Of a stretch of 64,000 nucleotides of DNA, positions 25,660 through 35,767 are shown piece by piece. Origin of the DNA: Weissella diestrammenae (GTDB taxonomy: Bacteria > Bacillota > Bacilli > Lactobacillales > Lactobacillaceae); assembly GCF_014397255.1 (NCBI RefSeq), contig NZ_CP060724.1, positions 434,001 to 498,000 of the forward strand, given 5' to 3'. The notes beneath the pieces were generated by a model that worked only from the letters and a program-made list of their open reading frames with translations, had not been told where the DNA came from and ran no database searches. A program made the position numbers and the translations under genes. Position 1 is the stretch's first letter; each line of letters opens with the position of its first letter.

Positions 25660-25968
25660 CCCTGTCTCCCTATTATTTGCCGGTCGCTAAGATACCGACT
25701 AACCCGAATACGACTCGCTTTTCCACTTATTACCTTACGCGTTACAAATGGACTTTTCAACCATCCAGTTAACGCTTTTATCACCGGCTCAAGCTGTGAC
25801 CGGCTTTTATTTTTGGGAGTTCACGCTTAGAATTGTGAGCCCAAATCTAAATTAATACATTTTTAGTTTATCTATTGTCCAAAAAGTATTTTGCACGCAT
25901 TAATTAGTTAACCCTGCAGGTAGGTCTAAATTCAAAGATAAATTTTTTTCAAATCAGCTCTTAGGTGC
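25660..25968. other. Intergenic region upstream of the 5'-nucleotidase gene
   Basis: No gene seen. Two direct copies of ACCGGCT (about 25782-25801) lie in a GC-richer patch, and an imperfect inverted repeat (GTTCAC near 25820, GTGAGC near 25836) follows. Their significance is unclear. The nucleotidase promoter should lie near 25680-25740. Confidence 0.4.
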
Positions 25969-26011
25969 AAAAAAAGCCTAGTCGGTTGATAACTAATCCA
26001 ACCCACCAGGC
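25969..26011 (-). terminator. Terminator of gpmA
   Basis: A 12-bp stem with one mismatch (25976-25987 with 26000-26011) followed by T7 on the minus strand, starting 12 nt past the gpmA stop. Confidence 0.85.
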
Positions 26012-26023
26012 CATACTATTTTA

Positions 26024-26743
26024 TTATGCTTCAGTTGTTAATGTTTTCTTTGAAATAACATTTAAATTAGCGTCCAAATCGTATACCAATGGTTGACCAT
26101 TTGCGATTTCAACGCCCAAAATATCATCATCAGAGATATTTTCAATGTGTTTTACCAATGCCCGCAAAGAATTACCATGAGCGGCAATTACAACGTTCTT
26201 ACCAGCCTTTAAATCCTTTGAAATATTTGATTCCCAGAATGGCAACACGCGTTCCAAAGTAACCTTAAGATTTTCACCAAATGGCAATTGTCCTTCAGGT
26301 ACATCTGCATAACGGCGGTCAAATGCAGGGTATGTCTTTCCCAAAACTTCAACGGTTTCAGTTTGTTCCGTCAAAAGAGGAGGCAAAACGTCATATGAAC
26401 GACGCCATTGATGAACTTGCTCATCACCGTATTTAGCAGCAGCGTCTGCCTTATTCAATCCTTGCAATGCACCATAATGACGTTCGTTTAGCCGCCATGA
26501 CTTGGCTTCAGGAATAAATAATTGTCCAGCTTCTTCTAAAGCGTAGTGCAATGTCGTAATCGCACGAGTCAACACTGATGTGTACGCTTGATCGAATTGG
26601 ATACCTTCCTTTGCCAACAAGTCTCCTGCTGTCTTAGCCTGAGCAACACCCTTGTCAGACAACTTAGTATCAACCCAACCATTAAATAAATTCAATGCGT
26701 TCCACTCTGATTGACCATGACGAATCAAAACTAACTTAGCCAT
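26024..26743 (-). CDS. gpmA: 2,3-bisphosphoglycerate-dependent phosphoglycerate mutase
   Basis: This 239-aa glycolytic mutase interconverts 3- and 2-phosphoglycerate. [10 protein letters not shown] (6-15) holds the phosphohistidine, [10 protein letters not shown] (about 88-97) is the dPGM hallmark, and [13 protein letters not shown] near 183 the second His. Length and motifs fit dPGM fully, which separates it from the broad phosphatase at 2.6 kb. AAAAGAGGT lies upstream of the ATG. Confidence 0.96.
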   Translation of the reverse strand: MAKLVLIRHGQSEWNALNLFNGWVDTKLSDKGVAQAKTAGDLLAKEGIQFDQAYTSVLTRAITTLHYALEEAGQLFIPEAKSWRLNERHYGALQGLNKADAAAKYGDEQVHQWRRSYDVLPPLLTEQTETVEVLGKTYPAFDRRYADVPEGQLPFGENLKVTLERVLPFWESNISKDLKAGKNVVIAAHGNSLRALVKHIENISDDDILGVEIANGQPLVYDLDANLNVISKKTLTTEA

Positions 26744-26854
26744 TGATAAATACCTCTTTTATAAATTATGTTATGTGAACATTATAGCAAATTTAAAAGC
26801 ACTTGCGGAAATAAACTTCGCACACCTTGATTTTAGTCATCGATCCGAGCTGTT

Positions 26855-27871
26855 TCACCCTTCAATCTTACCATCTTTAATGGTTAAGCCTGATGAATGG
26901 ACAACACCTTGATGCGTGGGGAATTGATTGGCAATCATTGTGTTAATTGCCACTGGTACCTCGCCAAATCCAGTCGCAATTAATTCAGCTTTATTAGGAT
27001 ACCCCGCAATATCACCAACCGCATATACGCCAGGTATCGTTGTCTGCATCGTTTGATCCACAACGAATTTTTGGCGCATACTTTCAGGTTGAATCTGCCA
27101 GCTAGAAACAATTTTATTTTCCGACAAAAAGCCATAGCTGATTACCAATTCATCAACCTCAATGGTTTTAATAGCTTGTGCACGAGGCATCGACAAGGTG
27201 ACTTTAAAATCACCTGCTGGATTACGGGTTAATTCGCTAATTTGATACGGCGTTTCTTGTTGCACCGTTGATTGATTCAATGCGGTGACGGCATGTTCCA
27301 TGGCTCGGAATTGTTCGCGACGATGTAGAATATGCACTTCACTTGCAACGGTATTGAGCAACAAAGCTAAATCGACAGCTGAATCACCACCACCTGCAAC
27401 CAAAACACGCTTATCTTGAAAATCGTTCAAATCACTGACAAAATAGTTCAACCCTTGGCCTTCAAAATCCTGTTCAATTTCAGGTGCTAATCGGCGTGGA
27501 TTAAAAGCGCCCTTACCAGTGGCAATCAAAATCGCCTTGGCTTGAAGTTGCTCCTGATGATCAGTGGTAATCAAAAACCCTTGATCATTTGTCGCAACAT
27601 CGATAACTGTTGTTTCCAGCATAATATTTTGCTGAAACTGATTCATTTGGGCTGATAACTGTGAGATTAAATCTTGACCAGTAATGGCTAAAAAACCTGG
27701 AATATCCAAAATCTGTTTTTGCGGATATAGATTGGCTGTCTGCCCTCCTAATGTTTTTAGGCTTTCAATCAAGGTCACATCAAGTTCCCTTAAGCCAGCA
27801 TAAAAAGCGGCAAACATGCCCACCGGACCGCCACCAATAATTATTAAATCTGTCTGTTTTATTTCTGTCAT
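26855..27871 (-). CDS. Ferredoxin/flavodoxin-NADP reductase (thioredoxin reductase-like type)
   Basis: This 338-aa flavoprotein has FAD motif IIGGGPVGMFAAFYAG (10-25), NADP motif VAGGGDSAVDLALLL near 157, and the closing GVYAVGDIAGYPNK near 275. There is no CxxC redox pair between the two motifs, which separates it from thioredoxin reductase and fits the homodimeric TrxR-like FNR of Firmicutes (B. subtilis YumC). It supplies or takes electrons from ferredoxin or flavodoxin. It stands alone. Confidence 0.9.
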   Translation of the reverse strand: MTEIKQTDLIIIGGGPVGMFAAFYAGLRELDVTLIESLKTLGGQTANLYPQKQILDIPGFLAITGQDLISQLSAQMNQFQQNIMLETTVIDVATNDQGFLITTDHQEQLQAKAILIATGKGAFNPRRLAPEIEQDFEGQGLNYFVSDLNDFQDKRVLVAGGGDSAVDLALLLNTVASEVHILHRREQFRAMEHAVTALNQSTVQQETPYQISELTRNPAGDFKVTLSMPRAQAIKTIEVDELVISYGFLSENKIVSSWQIQPESMRQKFVVDQTMQTTIPGVYAVGDIAGYPNKAELIATGFGEVPVAINTMIANQFPTHQGVVHSSGLTIKDGKIEG

Positions 27872-27971
27872 ATTATTTTCTAATCAACCTCTAGCATTTA
27901 CAGTAACTAAATTACCACTTGATTCTAAATCCAATATCGCTATCAACTAACTAAGCAAAATCACAAGTAAC

Positions 27972-28002
27972 AAAAAAGCGCCCAATACCGCCGATTCGCG
28001 CT
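27972..28002 (-). terminator. Candidate terminator downstream of the SseB-like gene
   Basis: AGCGC/GCGCT arms (27977-27981 with 27998-28002) with flanking CCCAAT/ATGGG alternatives, then T6 on the minus strand. Confidence 0.55.
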
Positions 28003-28017
28003 AATGGGTCAACTTAA

Positions 28018-28836
28018 TTAGATATTGCGCGCATAGAAAGTCTTGAATTCAGATAAGTCGACGCCGTCAAGCCTTGCCATCGGCACGACCTCAGGCGTAA
28101 CTTGTTCACCCAAGACTTTTTTTAATGCATTTCGAAAGACAGGAACAAAATCATTCAACTGTTCCACGTCTGGTCCGTCGATAACTAGGAAAAAACGACC
28201 AGCTTGGCTTTGCTGTTCCGTTAACCATAGCAAATACATCTCGGTGATTTTGCCCATTGCATCATCTGCAATCCCGATTAATTCGTACTGCAATGGAGTT
28301 GGGACATCTTCAGGTACAGTAATTTCCATTGTTAATTCTTGGGCCTCTTGACGCTCAGCCTCAACTTTTGCTTCTCCTGACTCAATTTGAGTATACGCTT
28401 GCGCCAAATACGTCATATTTTGACGCGAAATTGGCATCCCCTCATCTTCGTTAAAGGGGTTCATTGCAAGGGCACCCAAGGCCTCATCCTTTTCGAACAT
28501 GGTCATAAAATCGCCGAAGGGAATTGTAATCACTCGTGTATCCTCAGCCCAACCATCTGGATTAGCTTGAAAGTTCTTCTCGTCAGTAAAGACAGGGAAA
28601 ACTTGTTGTTGATCATTATCCATAAATGTCAACAAACGAATTTCTTCACCTGATTCAACAGCAATCCCACCTTGTTCATCGATCTTTGTTTCATCAGGAA
28701 TCTGGACCGGCACCAAAAAACTTGCCTGCAACAAAGCTAATTCAAACGCCTGTTGATTAGCTTGTGATTGGTCTGCTTTAAAATTAGCAAGGGCTGAAAT
28801 TAAGGTGTCATTATTAAATTGTTGCTCATTTGCCAT
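28018..28836 (-). CDS. SseB family protein (two-domain)
   Basis: This 272-aa cytoplasmic acidic protein has an SseB N-terminal-like domain (about 10-125: LLTFMDNDQQQVFPVFTDE and the ITIPFGDFMTMF block) and a C-terminal SseB-type domain (about 165-272: FFLVIDGPDVEQLNDF). SseB proteins are linked to serine tolerance in E. coli, but their biochemical role is not established. A related, diverged paralogue lies just upstream (28934-29680), 98 nt apart. Confidence 0.75.
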   Translation of the reverse strand: MANEQQFNNDTLISALANFKADQSQANQQAFELALLQASFLVPVQIPDETKIDEQGGIAVESGEEIRLLTFMDNDQQQVFPVFTDEKNFQANPDGWAEDTRVITIPFGDFMTMFEKDEALGALAMNPFNEDEGMPISRQNMTYLAQAYTQIESGEAKVEAERQEAQELTMEITVPEDVPTPLQYELIGIADDAMGKITEMYLLWLTEQQSQAGRFFLVIDGPDVEQLNDFVPVFRNALKKVLGEQVTPEVVPMARLDGVDLSEFKTFYARNI

Positions 28837-28933
28837 CGGTTATCTCTTTTCTTTTATAATTTCACTTTATAATAGTTACTTCATTTTATCATGAAAATCA
28901 GGATATATCTGCCAATACCAATTAGAATCCGTG

Positions 28934-29680
28934 CTAATTTTTGGCGTTATAAAGCGGCTTAAATTGTGCCACCTTGGTATAATCCAATTCACCAACGGTT
29001 ATTATCCGATCAAACTTAGGGTAAGCATCTTTTGATTGCAGCCATAGCATGATTTTTTCGATGCTTGTAGAGATATCTTGTCCCGGAAAAACAGCCACAA
29101 CATAAACATTTTGTTGTGTGTCACCCAACTTCAAAGCCCAAAGGGTTTGAATAAATGGCATTTTCTCTGCTAATTCCCTCTGGACGGTTTCAATAAATGA
29201 CTCTTTTATATCTAATCGTTGACGCATTTTGAACTGCGATAATTGTTTCAAGTTTGCCAGCTGTTGCGTCAAATAAGCAACATTGCGTTGGTCTAATACA
29301 AGATTAACCGTCATCATATCAATGACGACACCACTGACGCGACTTGCTTGTTGCAAGAGTGACCAGATTTCTTCAATACTAATAGCTAATGGTGTTTGAC
29401 CCTCAATCCGGGATTTTGCCTGCCATTGATTGTATGCTTGCCGGTTTGAAAAAACTGGAAATAATTGTTGACCGGTTGCATTTTTAACTAATTGATACTG
29501 GACGTCCACGATGCGTTGCTCAAGCATCGGCCCGTTTTTTTGCTGCCCCGTATTTTTTCCAATTGCAGCTGGGATCAACAGCGTACTCCCAACAAATTGA
29601 TCAATTAACAAAGTTTCTGTTTCTGGCCTTGGGTCCTTCACATATTGATTTAACGCTTCTGTCAATGTTAAATTAGCCAT
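28934..29680 (-). CDS. SseB-like protein (paralogue of the next gene)
   Basis: This protein of about 248 aa has the same layout as its neighbour. Both have an N-terminal LTEALNQY-type helix, QQLFPVFSNRQAYNQW (compare QQVFPVFTDEKNFQAN), MMTVNLVLDQRNVAYL (compare ISRQNMTYL) and a C-terminal VYVVAVFPG domain. This points to a tandem duplication followed by strong divergence. The start MANLTLTEAL at 29680 gives the best spacing to TAGGA; ATGs at 29686 and 29698 are alternatives. Function unknown. Confidence 0.7.
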   Translation of the reverse strand: MANLTLTEALNQYVKDPRPETETLLIDQFVGSTLLIPAAIGKNTGQQKNGPMLEQRIVDVQYQLVKNATGQQLFPVFSNRQAYNQWQAKSRIEGQTPLAISIEEIWSLLQQASRVSGVVIDMMTVNLVLDQRNVAYLTQQLANLKQLSQFKMRQRLDIKESFIETVQRELAEKMPFIQTLWALKLGDTQQNVYVVAVFPGQDISTSIEKIMLWLQSKDAYPKFDRIITVGELDYTKVAQFKPLYNAKN

Positions 29681-29717
29681 TCTCATCGTTCCTATCATAT
29701 TTTTTGCTTAGTATAAC

Positions 29718-29758
29718 AAAAGCATGCCTTTCTTTTATTAAAAAAGGGCATGCTTTTT
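29718..29758. terminator. Bidirectional-looking terminator near the hxlR-type gene
   Basis: AAAAGCATGCC/GGCATGCTTTT (29718-29728 with 29747-29757) with an inner A/T-rich helix. It ends the minus-strand regulator gene. Confidence 0.75.
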
Positions 29759-29795
29759 ACTGACACCGCATATTTCATATGATATGAGGTCGATA

Positions 29796-30149
29796 TTACA
29801 TCGCTTCATTACAGGTGTTGCCACCATTATATTTATCTGACCATTCATGAATGGCCGTCATCATTGGTCGCATTGCTTCGCCACGTTCTGTCAATTCATA
29901 CATAATTAAAGCTGAATCCTCAAACGTTTTACGAGCAACTAAATCAGCCATTTCCAGTTCTTTTAATCGCTCCACCAAAACACGATCTGAGCATCGTGTA
30001 ATCGCTTGTGCTAAATCTTTAAACCGACTTGGCCCATCTTTTAACAATACTTCAATGATTAGGCCATTCCATTTACGTCCTAAAACATCAAACGTTGCAA
30101 CAAATTTTTCGCAGATTGGTTCTGCAGTAGTACTTTGACTAGTTGGCAT
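29796..30149 (-). CDS. HxlR-family transcriptional regulator
   Basis: This 117-aa winged-helix protein of the HxlR (MarR-like) type has FDVLGRKWNGLIIEVLL (about 20-36), CSDRVLVERLKELEMADLV (about 54-72) for the recognition helix, and YELTERG in the wing. A Cys in the N-terminal extension (ICEKF) matches the position used as a redox or aldehyde sensor in several HxlR members, and a second Cys lies near the C-terminus. The MFS drug exporter upstream (30.3-31.6 kb), transcribed in the same direction, is a natural target. Confidence 0.9.
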   Translation of the reverse strand: MPTSQSTTAEPICEKFVATFDVLGRKWNGLIIEVLLKDGPSRFKDLAQAITRCSDRVLVERLKELEMADLVARKTFEDSALIMYELTERGEAMRPMMTAIHEWSDKYNGGNTCNEAM

Positions 30150-30307
30150 AATAACTTCCTCAGACTTCTCGATATAAATTCTTCTATTTAATACTTATAA
30201 TTATATACTTAATATACGCTGTAATTGTGACCAATTCGTTAAAATAATTAAATGAAGTACCAATTATACCACTTTTCAAACTTTAAATTTATTGCCATTT
30301 CGACTCA

Positions 30308-31633
30308 TTAAACTAATCGCCAAACCATTCCCAACATTATCACTGCCAAAGCTGAAAAACAGATAAATGTCCCGGACAAACCGATCCCATTTGTTTCAAT
30401 TAAAGTCGTTGCTAACAAAACACCGATAACCCCAGCAATCTGGCGACCAGTAGTAATAATCGCCGTCCCATCTGGCATGCGTTGATCGGTTAAACTATCG
30501 CTCGCAAAAGTCATTGCTGGCATCATCATGAAGGCATTGCCAGCTTCAGCAAAGATTGAAAAAATAACTGCCAAAATAATCAGATGCTCATAAAAGGTAA
30601 TACTCAAGCCGACAAAACCAAATACAATACAACAAGCCCCAATCCGCATAACGATTCTAACGCCCTGTCGATCTAATAGTCGACCAGCATAATGGTTTAA
30701 AACGCTTAGGGTTACTGCCGCAGGTACCATTAACAATCCTGACCAAAATGGTGCTAATTGCAACACATTTTGAAAATATAACGGCATCAAGACTGTCATC
30801 ACAATTAAAGCAATATATGCACTATTATTTAATAATAAGCCTTGTCTAAATTGACGATACCGTAGGAGCGACAAATCCAATAAGGGTCGTTTTAAATGAT
30901 ACTGTCGCCAGATAAAATCGCCACTTAAAACACAGCCAATCAATAAAATAATGCCTAATTGCCAATTAATGCCGATTTGACCGAGTGCCTGTAGTGCGTA
31001 CAAAAGTGCTGCAATGCCCACTAAACCAACAATCGAACGACAATCTAAAGCATTGGGTCTCAAAGGAACCAATGATTGCCCATAACGCCACGTTAAAATC
31101 AGCAATAGTGCTAATAATCCCAAAAAGAAACCAAAAACTGCTCGCCATGCAAAAAATTGACTAATTACCCCTGAAACAATTGGTCCCACAGCTAGGGCAC
31201 TGCCCATTACTAAACCAACCCAACCCATCGCTGTTCCTCGAACTGTTTCTGGTGTCATCATCAATATCACACTTTGAAAACTTGGAAATAAAATCCCAAC
31301 TGCCACCCCTTCTAAAATACGGCCAACCATTACCCACATGAAATTAGGCGCAATCAACGCCAATACAGTACCAATTATAAAAATTGCCTGTAGACTTAAT
31401 AATAACCACTTAAATGCCACACGACGTAAAAGCCATGGACTTAGCGGCATCATGATGGTCATTGTTAACATCAGCCCCGTCGTCAACCACTGGATCGTAC
31501 TGACTGGGAGCTCAAATTGTCGACTCATCATTGGATATAGCGTTGTCATTGCTGATTGACTAATTGAAAAGATAAAGCTCGTGGCTAATAAAATAACAAC
31601 GAATATCTGCCTTGTTCGATTACTAACTGTCAT
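30308..31633 (-). CDS. MFS multidrug-type transporter (DHA2-like)
   Basis: This protein of about 441 aa is a major-facilitator carrier with about 14 hydrophobic segments and the style of EmrB/QacA exporters. Examples are PMMSRQFELPVSTIQWLTTG near 35-54, the motif-C-like AVGPIVSGVISQFFAWRAVF near 150-169, and MPDGTAIITTGRQIAGVIGV near 385. It probably exports drugs or toxic metabolites by proton antiport. The ATG at 31633 (8 nt after GGGGG) is preferred over 31639. It lies 158 nt upstream of the HxlR regulator gene on the same strand. Confidence 0.85.
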   Translation of the reverse strand: MTVSNRTRQIFVVILLATSFIFSISQSAMTTLYPMMSRQFELPVSTIQWLTTGLMLTMTIMMPLSPWLLRRVAFKWLLLSLQAIFIIGTVLALIAPNFMWVMVGRILEGVAVGILFPSFQSVILMMTPETVRGTAMGWVGLVMGSALAVGPIVSGVISQFFAWRAVFGFFLGLLALLLILTWRYGQSLVPLRPNALDCRSIVGLVGIAALLYALQALGQIGINWQLGIILLIGCVLSGDFIWRQYHLKRPLLDLSLLRYRQFRQGLLLNNSAYIALIVMTVLMPLYFQNVLQLAPFWSGLLMVPAAVTLSVLNHYAGRLLDRQGVRIVMRIGACCIVFGFVGLSITFYEHLIILAVIFSIFAEAGNAFMMMPAMTFASDSLTDQRMPDGTAIITTGRQIAGVIGVLLATTLIETNGIGLSGTFICFSALAVIMLGMVWRLV

Positions 31634-31704
31634 TCTCATTTCCCCCTTTTATGCCACTTCAACTATACGCCAATCCTAATGTTTTTCAAATTTTAACCAC
31701 TCAA

Positions 31705-31733
31705 AAAGCGTTCTAAATCCATTAGAACGCTTT
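31705..31733 (-). terminator. Terminator of the HD-domain gene
   Basis: Perfect 12-bp stem AAAGCGTTCTAA/TTAGAACGCTTT (31705-31716 with 31722-31733) with a 5-nt loop, T-rich on the minus strand side. Confidence 0.85.
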
Positions 31734-31737
31734 ACTA

Positions 31738-32232
31738 TTAATATTTTATCTTTCGCAATGTTTTTAAAGTCCTAAGGTGATCTTTAACCGGATTGAAAAA
31801 ATCTGTAATAGCTGTCCAATCATCAACTAAATTCAACAACAAACTTTCCCAATAATGTGGCATCGCCCAGGTAGAGCCCCACATATGCTTTAAGATAATG
31901 TCTTTTTCCATTTCTGACAGTGGCGTAATCTTTTCAGCATTTCTTAAACTCACCCGCGGATGAATAAAAGCATGTGATCCTAATTCAAACTTCGTCTCAC
32001 GCCAATCATAATAGAATAAATCATGCACGATACCAGCGCGTGCCAAGGCTGTGGCATTTAACCCCAAACGTAACCCAAGCTGATAACTCCGATATGACAC
32101 ATCAATTGAATGCGTCAAACGATCGGAATAATGATGCTGCGTATAATTGGCCAATTCCTGTACCTCAGGATGGGCTAACAAATCGTCAACAATGTCCCGA
32201 TATATTTGATCATTTTGCCAATTGTCATACAT
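31738..32232 (-). CDS. HD domain phosphohydrolase
   Basis: This 164-aa protein has HD-type metal-binding residues: HSIDVSYRSY (first His, near 38), ARAGIVHDLFYYDW (the HD pair, near 68), and downstream HAFIHPR and KHMW. It is probably a small nucleotidase or phosphodiesterase of unknown substrate. The start at 32232 (MYDNWQNDQ) follows GGAGGGTGAT; the longer in-frame extension to 32319 overlaps the upstream methyltransferase gene and lacks support. It is likely co-transcribed with that gene (37-nt gap). Confidence 0.82.
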   Translation of the reverse strand: MYDNWQNDQIYRDIVDDLLAHPEVQELANYTQHHYSDRLTHSIDVSYRSYQLGLRLGLNATALARAGIVHDLFYYDWRETKFELGSHAFIHPRVSLRNAEKITPLSEMEKDIILKHMWGSTWAMPHYWESLLLNLVDDWTAITDFFNPVKDHLRTLKTLRKIKY

Positions 32233-32269
32233 ATCATCACCCTCCATCATGATTTGATTCTTATAGCGC

Positions 32270-33040
32270 TTAACGTTGTCGTAATGCAAACATTGCAATT
32301 CCAGCTGCAACACCCACATTCAAAGATTCTGCATGGCCCGCTAAAGGAATATAGAGATTTTGTGATGTCATTTGGGCCAGTTCAGTTGACATACCTTGAC
32401 CTTCATTGCCCATAACCAAAGCAAATTGCGTTTGTGGTTGAATCGTAAACAAATCAACTGCCTCAGGATCCAATTGCGTACCATAAACCACAAATTCATT
32501 CCGCTTAAACTCAGTAATCCATTCTTTCAAATCACCTGAAGCAATTTGAACGTGAAATTGAGAACCTTGCATCGCACGAATCGCTTTAGGCGCAAAGGGG
32601 TCAACCGAACCTGCGCCAAATACAACACCGGTAAAGCCAGCAGCATCAGCCGTTCTGACCATTGTACCAACATTTCCTGGGTCTTGAATTGCATCTAAGA
32701 ACAACCATGCACCATCGTGAATATACTGTGGTGCACGGTTAGCAGTTGGCAGTGAGACTTCCGCAAAGATACCTTGTGGTGTTACCAAATCAGATAATTT
32801 TTTAGCAATATCGTCATAGATAAAAAACACTGGAACACCTAATGGTAATTCAGCCTGATGCAAATCATACTGTGCTTGGGTCGCCATGATTGCATGTAAC
32901 TTGCCACCATGATTGATTGCTTCTTGTACAAGATGCCAACCATCAATTAAGTAAGTTTGGCTCACTTGACGACCTTTTTTTGTCTGTAACTTGGTCCAGG
33001 CTTTCACCCGGTTATTTTGAATCGATGTAATATTTTCCAT
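32270..33040 (-). CDS. TrmH/SpoU family RNA 2'-O-methyltransferase
   Basis: This 256-aa SPOUT-class enzyme has an N-terminal substrate-binding domain (about 1-95) followed by the knotted SAM domain with QDPGNVGTMVRTADAAG (motif 1, near 118), VMGNEGQGMS (motif 2, near 211) and IPLAGHAESLNVGVAAGIA (motif 3, near 231). It methylates a ribose in rRNA or tRNA; the target (23S rRNA is usual for this subgroup) cannot be fixed from sequence. Confidence 0.92.
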   Translation of the reverse strand: MENITSIQNNRVKAWTKLQTKKGRQVSQTYLIDGWHLVQEAINHGGKLHAIMATQAQYDLHQAELPLGVPVFFIYDDIAKKLSDLVTPQGIFAEVSLPTANRAPQYIHDGAWLFLDAIQDPGNVGTMVRTADAAGFTGVVFGAGSVDPFAPKAIRAMQGSQFHVQIASGDLKEWITEFKRNEFVVYGTQLDPEAVDLFTIQPQTQFALVMGNEGQGMSTELAQMTSQNLYIPLAGHAESLNVGVAAGIAMFALRQR

Positions 33041-33107
33041 GCCCTAAGTATACCTCATAATCACATGCTTTGGCGTAATATTGTTCTTTTAATTAATCCC
33101 AATCCAA

Positions 33108-33995
33108 TTACGAATTTAACGTTGTCACTTCACTTTTAAAAATATCAATGATTTGATTCTGCCAGTTAGTCAACGGCAATGTTTCTCGAACCAAAAAATA
33201 AATCCGAAACTTGGGTAACTGATCATCCAAAAGATGAACAACCCGCAAATCTTGATCATGATTCTGCAAAGCAAGTTCGGTGATAAACCCCATACCAATG
33301 CCTGACCGTACCATATTTTTTAGCACTTCAACATTCGGCGTTTGATAGGCGACTGGTGGATAAACACTATTTTCAGCTGATAGTCGCCGAAATACCTCGT
33401 CATGCAAATAGCCGCGTGAATGCACTACAAATGGTTGATTTGCCAAGGATTCAAAGGTGACCGCCGGTGTGTGTTGATTATTTGCTTCAATTAACACGAA
33501 GTCATAGTGTGCCAGTTCATACTGCCGAATACCTGCTAAATCGACTGGTTGTGTGGCAGCCACAATTCCAAAATCAAGGGCACCCAATCGTAATTGTTGT
33601 AATAATTCATCACTACCAAATTCAACCGTTTCGATATTACCAAGTAAATTGGCCGGCACTAACTTTTGGGCAATTTTTGAAAAATAATAAGTACCGATAA
33701 TTGGTGGCAAGCCAATCCGCATTTTTGATTGTTGATGTAATTTAACTTCTGCATGTGCATACTGCCACTCGCGATTAATACGCTGTGCAGACTTTAAAAC
33801 AATTTCACCAGCTGCCGTCACAAAAGTTGTCTTATGCGATTGGTCACGTTCAATTAATGCCTCACCAAATTCGGTCTCGAGACGTTTCAAAGCATACGAA
33901 ATGGTTGGTTGCGACACCTTAAATTTTTCCGCGACTGCCGTTAAGCTATGGTACGTCTCTAACGCTTGAAAATATTCTAAATCTTTTAAATTCAT
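33108..33995 (-). CDS. mleR: LysR-type regulator of malolactic fermentation
   Basis: This 295-aa LysR regulator has an N-terminal winged HTH (MNLKDLEYFQAL, KVSQPTISYALKRLE) and a periplasmic-binding-like effector domain. It is divergently transcribed from mleS, the usual arrangement in LAB, where MleR with L-malate activates the malolactic genes. The shared 134-bp gap holds the mleS promoter and a small palindrome next to its -35. Confidence 0.9.
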   Translation of the reverse strand: MNLKDLEYFQALETYHSLTAVAEKFKVSQPTISYALKRLETEFGEALIERDQSHKTTFVTAAGEIVLKSAQRINREWQYAHAEVKLHQQSKMRIGLPPIIGTYYFSKIAQKLVPANLLGNIETVEFGSDELLQQLRLGALDFGIVAATQPVDLAGIRQYELAHYDFVLIEANNQHTPAVTFESLANQPFVVHSRGYLHDEVFRRLSAENSVYPPVAYQTPNVEVLKNMVRSGIGMGFITELALQNHDQDLRVVHLLDDQLPKFRIYFLVRETLPLTNWQNQIIDIFKSEVTTLNS

Positions 33996-34049
33996 TTCGT
34001 CCCCATTTCAGGTATCATAATGGCTCATATAAATATTTTTTATTATAAC

Positions 34050-34087
34050 ACATAGGTTTGACTATGTTTTTTTATGGAAAGTACAAT
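34050..34087 (+). promoter_or_regulatory. mleS promoter with overlapping palindrome
   Basis: -35 TTGACT (34058-34063), 18-nt spacer, -10 TACAAT (34082-34087). ACATAG and CTATGT (34050-34055, 34062-34067) form an inverted repeat overlapping the -35, a candidate LysR-type (MleR) contact. Confidence 0.65.
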
Positions 34088-34129
34088 ATAAATGAATTTA
34101 AAAAATAGCATTAATCAAGGAGAAACAAT

Positions 34130-35752
34130 ATGCGTGGACAAACCCTTCTAAACAACCCCTTTTTGAATAAGGGGACTGCCTTTACCTTAGCAGAACGTCG
34201 TGAATTAGGCCTAACTGGTCTACTCCCTGCAACTGTGCAGACAATTGATGAACAGGCAGAACAAGCATACAATCAGTATCAAACTAAGCCAACTGACTTA
34301 GATAAGCGCCTTTTCTTATCACAATTGTTTAATGAAAATCGGACGTTATTTTATTATCTTGTCGACCAACATGTTGCCGACTTTATGCCAGTCGTCTATG
34401 ACCCAACCATTGCCGACAGCATCGAAAATTACTCGGCATTATTTATCAATCCACAAAATGCTGCCTTCTTAGATATTAATCATCCCGAGGATATTGCGGC
34501 AACGCTTGAAAATGCTGCTGACGGGCGTGATATTCGCTTAATGGTTGTCACTGATGCTGAAGGTATTCTTGGTATTGGTGATTGGGGTGTACAAGGTGTT
34601 GATATCGCTGTCGGAAAATTGATGGTTTACACTGCTGCAGCTGGTATCGACCCAGCAACGGTCTTGCCAGTCTCAATCGATGCCGGTACAAATCGACAAA
34701 CACTATTAGCCGATCCTTTGTACCTAGGTAATCGTCATCAACGGATTGTTGGCGACCAATACGACGCGTTCATTGACACCTTCGTCACTACCGCTCAACA
34801 AAAATTCCCCGACATGTATTTACATTTTGAAGATTTTGGGCGTGCAACAGCAACAAAGATTCTAAATAAATACAAAGATAATTGGCCAACTTTCAATGAT
34901 GATATTCAAGGTACTGGCATCGTGGTAACTTCAGCTGTCCTTGGCGCTTTGGCTATTACCCATGAAAACATTCAAGATCAAATTTATCTCACATACGGTG
35001 CTGGTTCAGCTGGAACTGGAATTGCAAATCGGGTCATGGCAGAATTTATGCAACAAGGTATGTCTGAAACAGACGCCCGCCGTCGATTCTATATGGTGGA
35101 CAAGCAAGGTTTACTCTTTGATGACGATCCAACCTTAACACCTGAACAAAAACCTTTTGCTCGTCAACGCAATGAATTTGAGCACCCCGAAGCCCTCACA
35201 AATCTGCTAGCGGTCGTAAAAGCTGTTAAACCAACTGTATTAGTTGGTACTTCAACTAACCCTGGGTCATTTACCAAAGAAGTGGTGGAAACGATGACCG
35301 CCAATGCAACCTATCCAAAGATTTTCCCACTGTCAAATCCAACCAAACTTCATGAAGCAATGCCCAATGATATTATCAATTGGTCAAATGGTCACGCATT
35401 AGTCGCAACCGGGGTTCCAGTTGAGCCATTGACAATTAACGGGATTACTTACGAAATCGGTCAGGCCAATAACATGTTAGTTTATCCAGGTCTGGGATTG
35501 GGTACGATTGTCGCAAAAGCTAAAATTCTATCTGACGGTATGATTTCGGCAGCTGCCCATGCATTAGGTGGCATGGTCGATGTGAGTGTAGCTGGTGCAC
35601 CTGTTTTACCACCTGTTTCACGTCTTGCTGAGATGTCTGAACGCGTTGCGATTGCGGTTGCTCAAGCAGCAGTTGCGGAAGGTTTGAACCAAGTCGATTT
35701 ACCTGACATCCCCGCTGCCGTTCATGCTGCGCAATGGTCACCAAAATACTAA
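34130..35752 (+). CDS. mleS: Malolactic enzyme
   Basis: This 540-aa NAD- and Mn-dependent enzyme converts L-malate directly to L-lactate and CO2, raising pH and driving a proton-motive force with the malate carrier. Visible family blocks are [18 protein letters not shown] (near 145), [15 protein letters not shown] (near 235), the NAD site [17 protein letters not shown] (near 287) and [14 protein letters not shown] (near 400). The gene neighbours mleR and mleP favour malolactic over malic enzyme. AAGGAG lies 8 nt before the ATG. Confidence 0.95.
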   Translation: MRGQTLLNNPFLNKGTAFTLAERRELGLTGLLPATVQTIDEQAEQAYNQYQTKPTDLDKRLFLSQLFNENRTLFYYLVDQHVADFMPVVYDPTIADSIENYSALFINPQNAAFLDINHPEDIAATLENAADGRDIRLMVVTDAEGILGIGDWGVQGVDIAVGKLMVYTAAAGIDPATVLPVSIDAGTNRQTLLADPLYLGNRHQRIVGDQYDAFIDTFVTTAQQKFPDMYLHFEDFGRATATKILNKYKDNWPTFNDDIQGTGIVVTSAVLGALAITHENIQDQIYLTYGAGSAGTGIANRVMAEFMQQGMSETDARRRFYMVDKQGLLFDDDPTLTPEQKPFARQRNEFEHPEALTNLLAVVKAVKPTVLVGTSTNPGSFTKEVVETMTANATYPKIFPLSNPTKLHEAMPNDIINWSNGHALVATGVPVEPLTINGITYEIGQANNMLVYPGLGLGTIVAKAKILSDGMISAAAHALGGMVDVSVAGAPVLPPVSRLAEMSERVAIAVAQAAVAEGLNQVDLPDIPAAVHAAQWSPKY

Positions 35753-35767
35753 ATCCAAGGAGTAATT

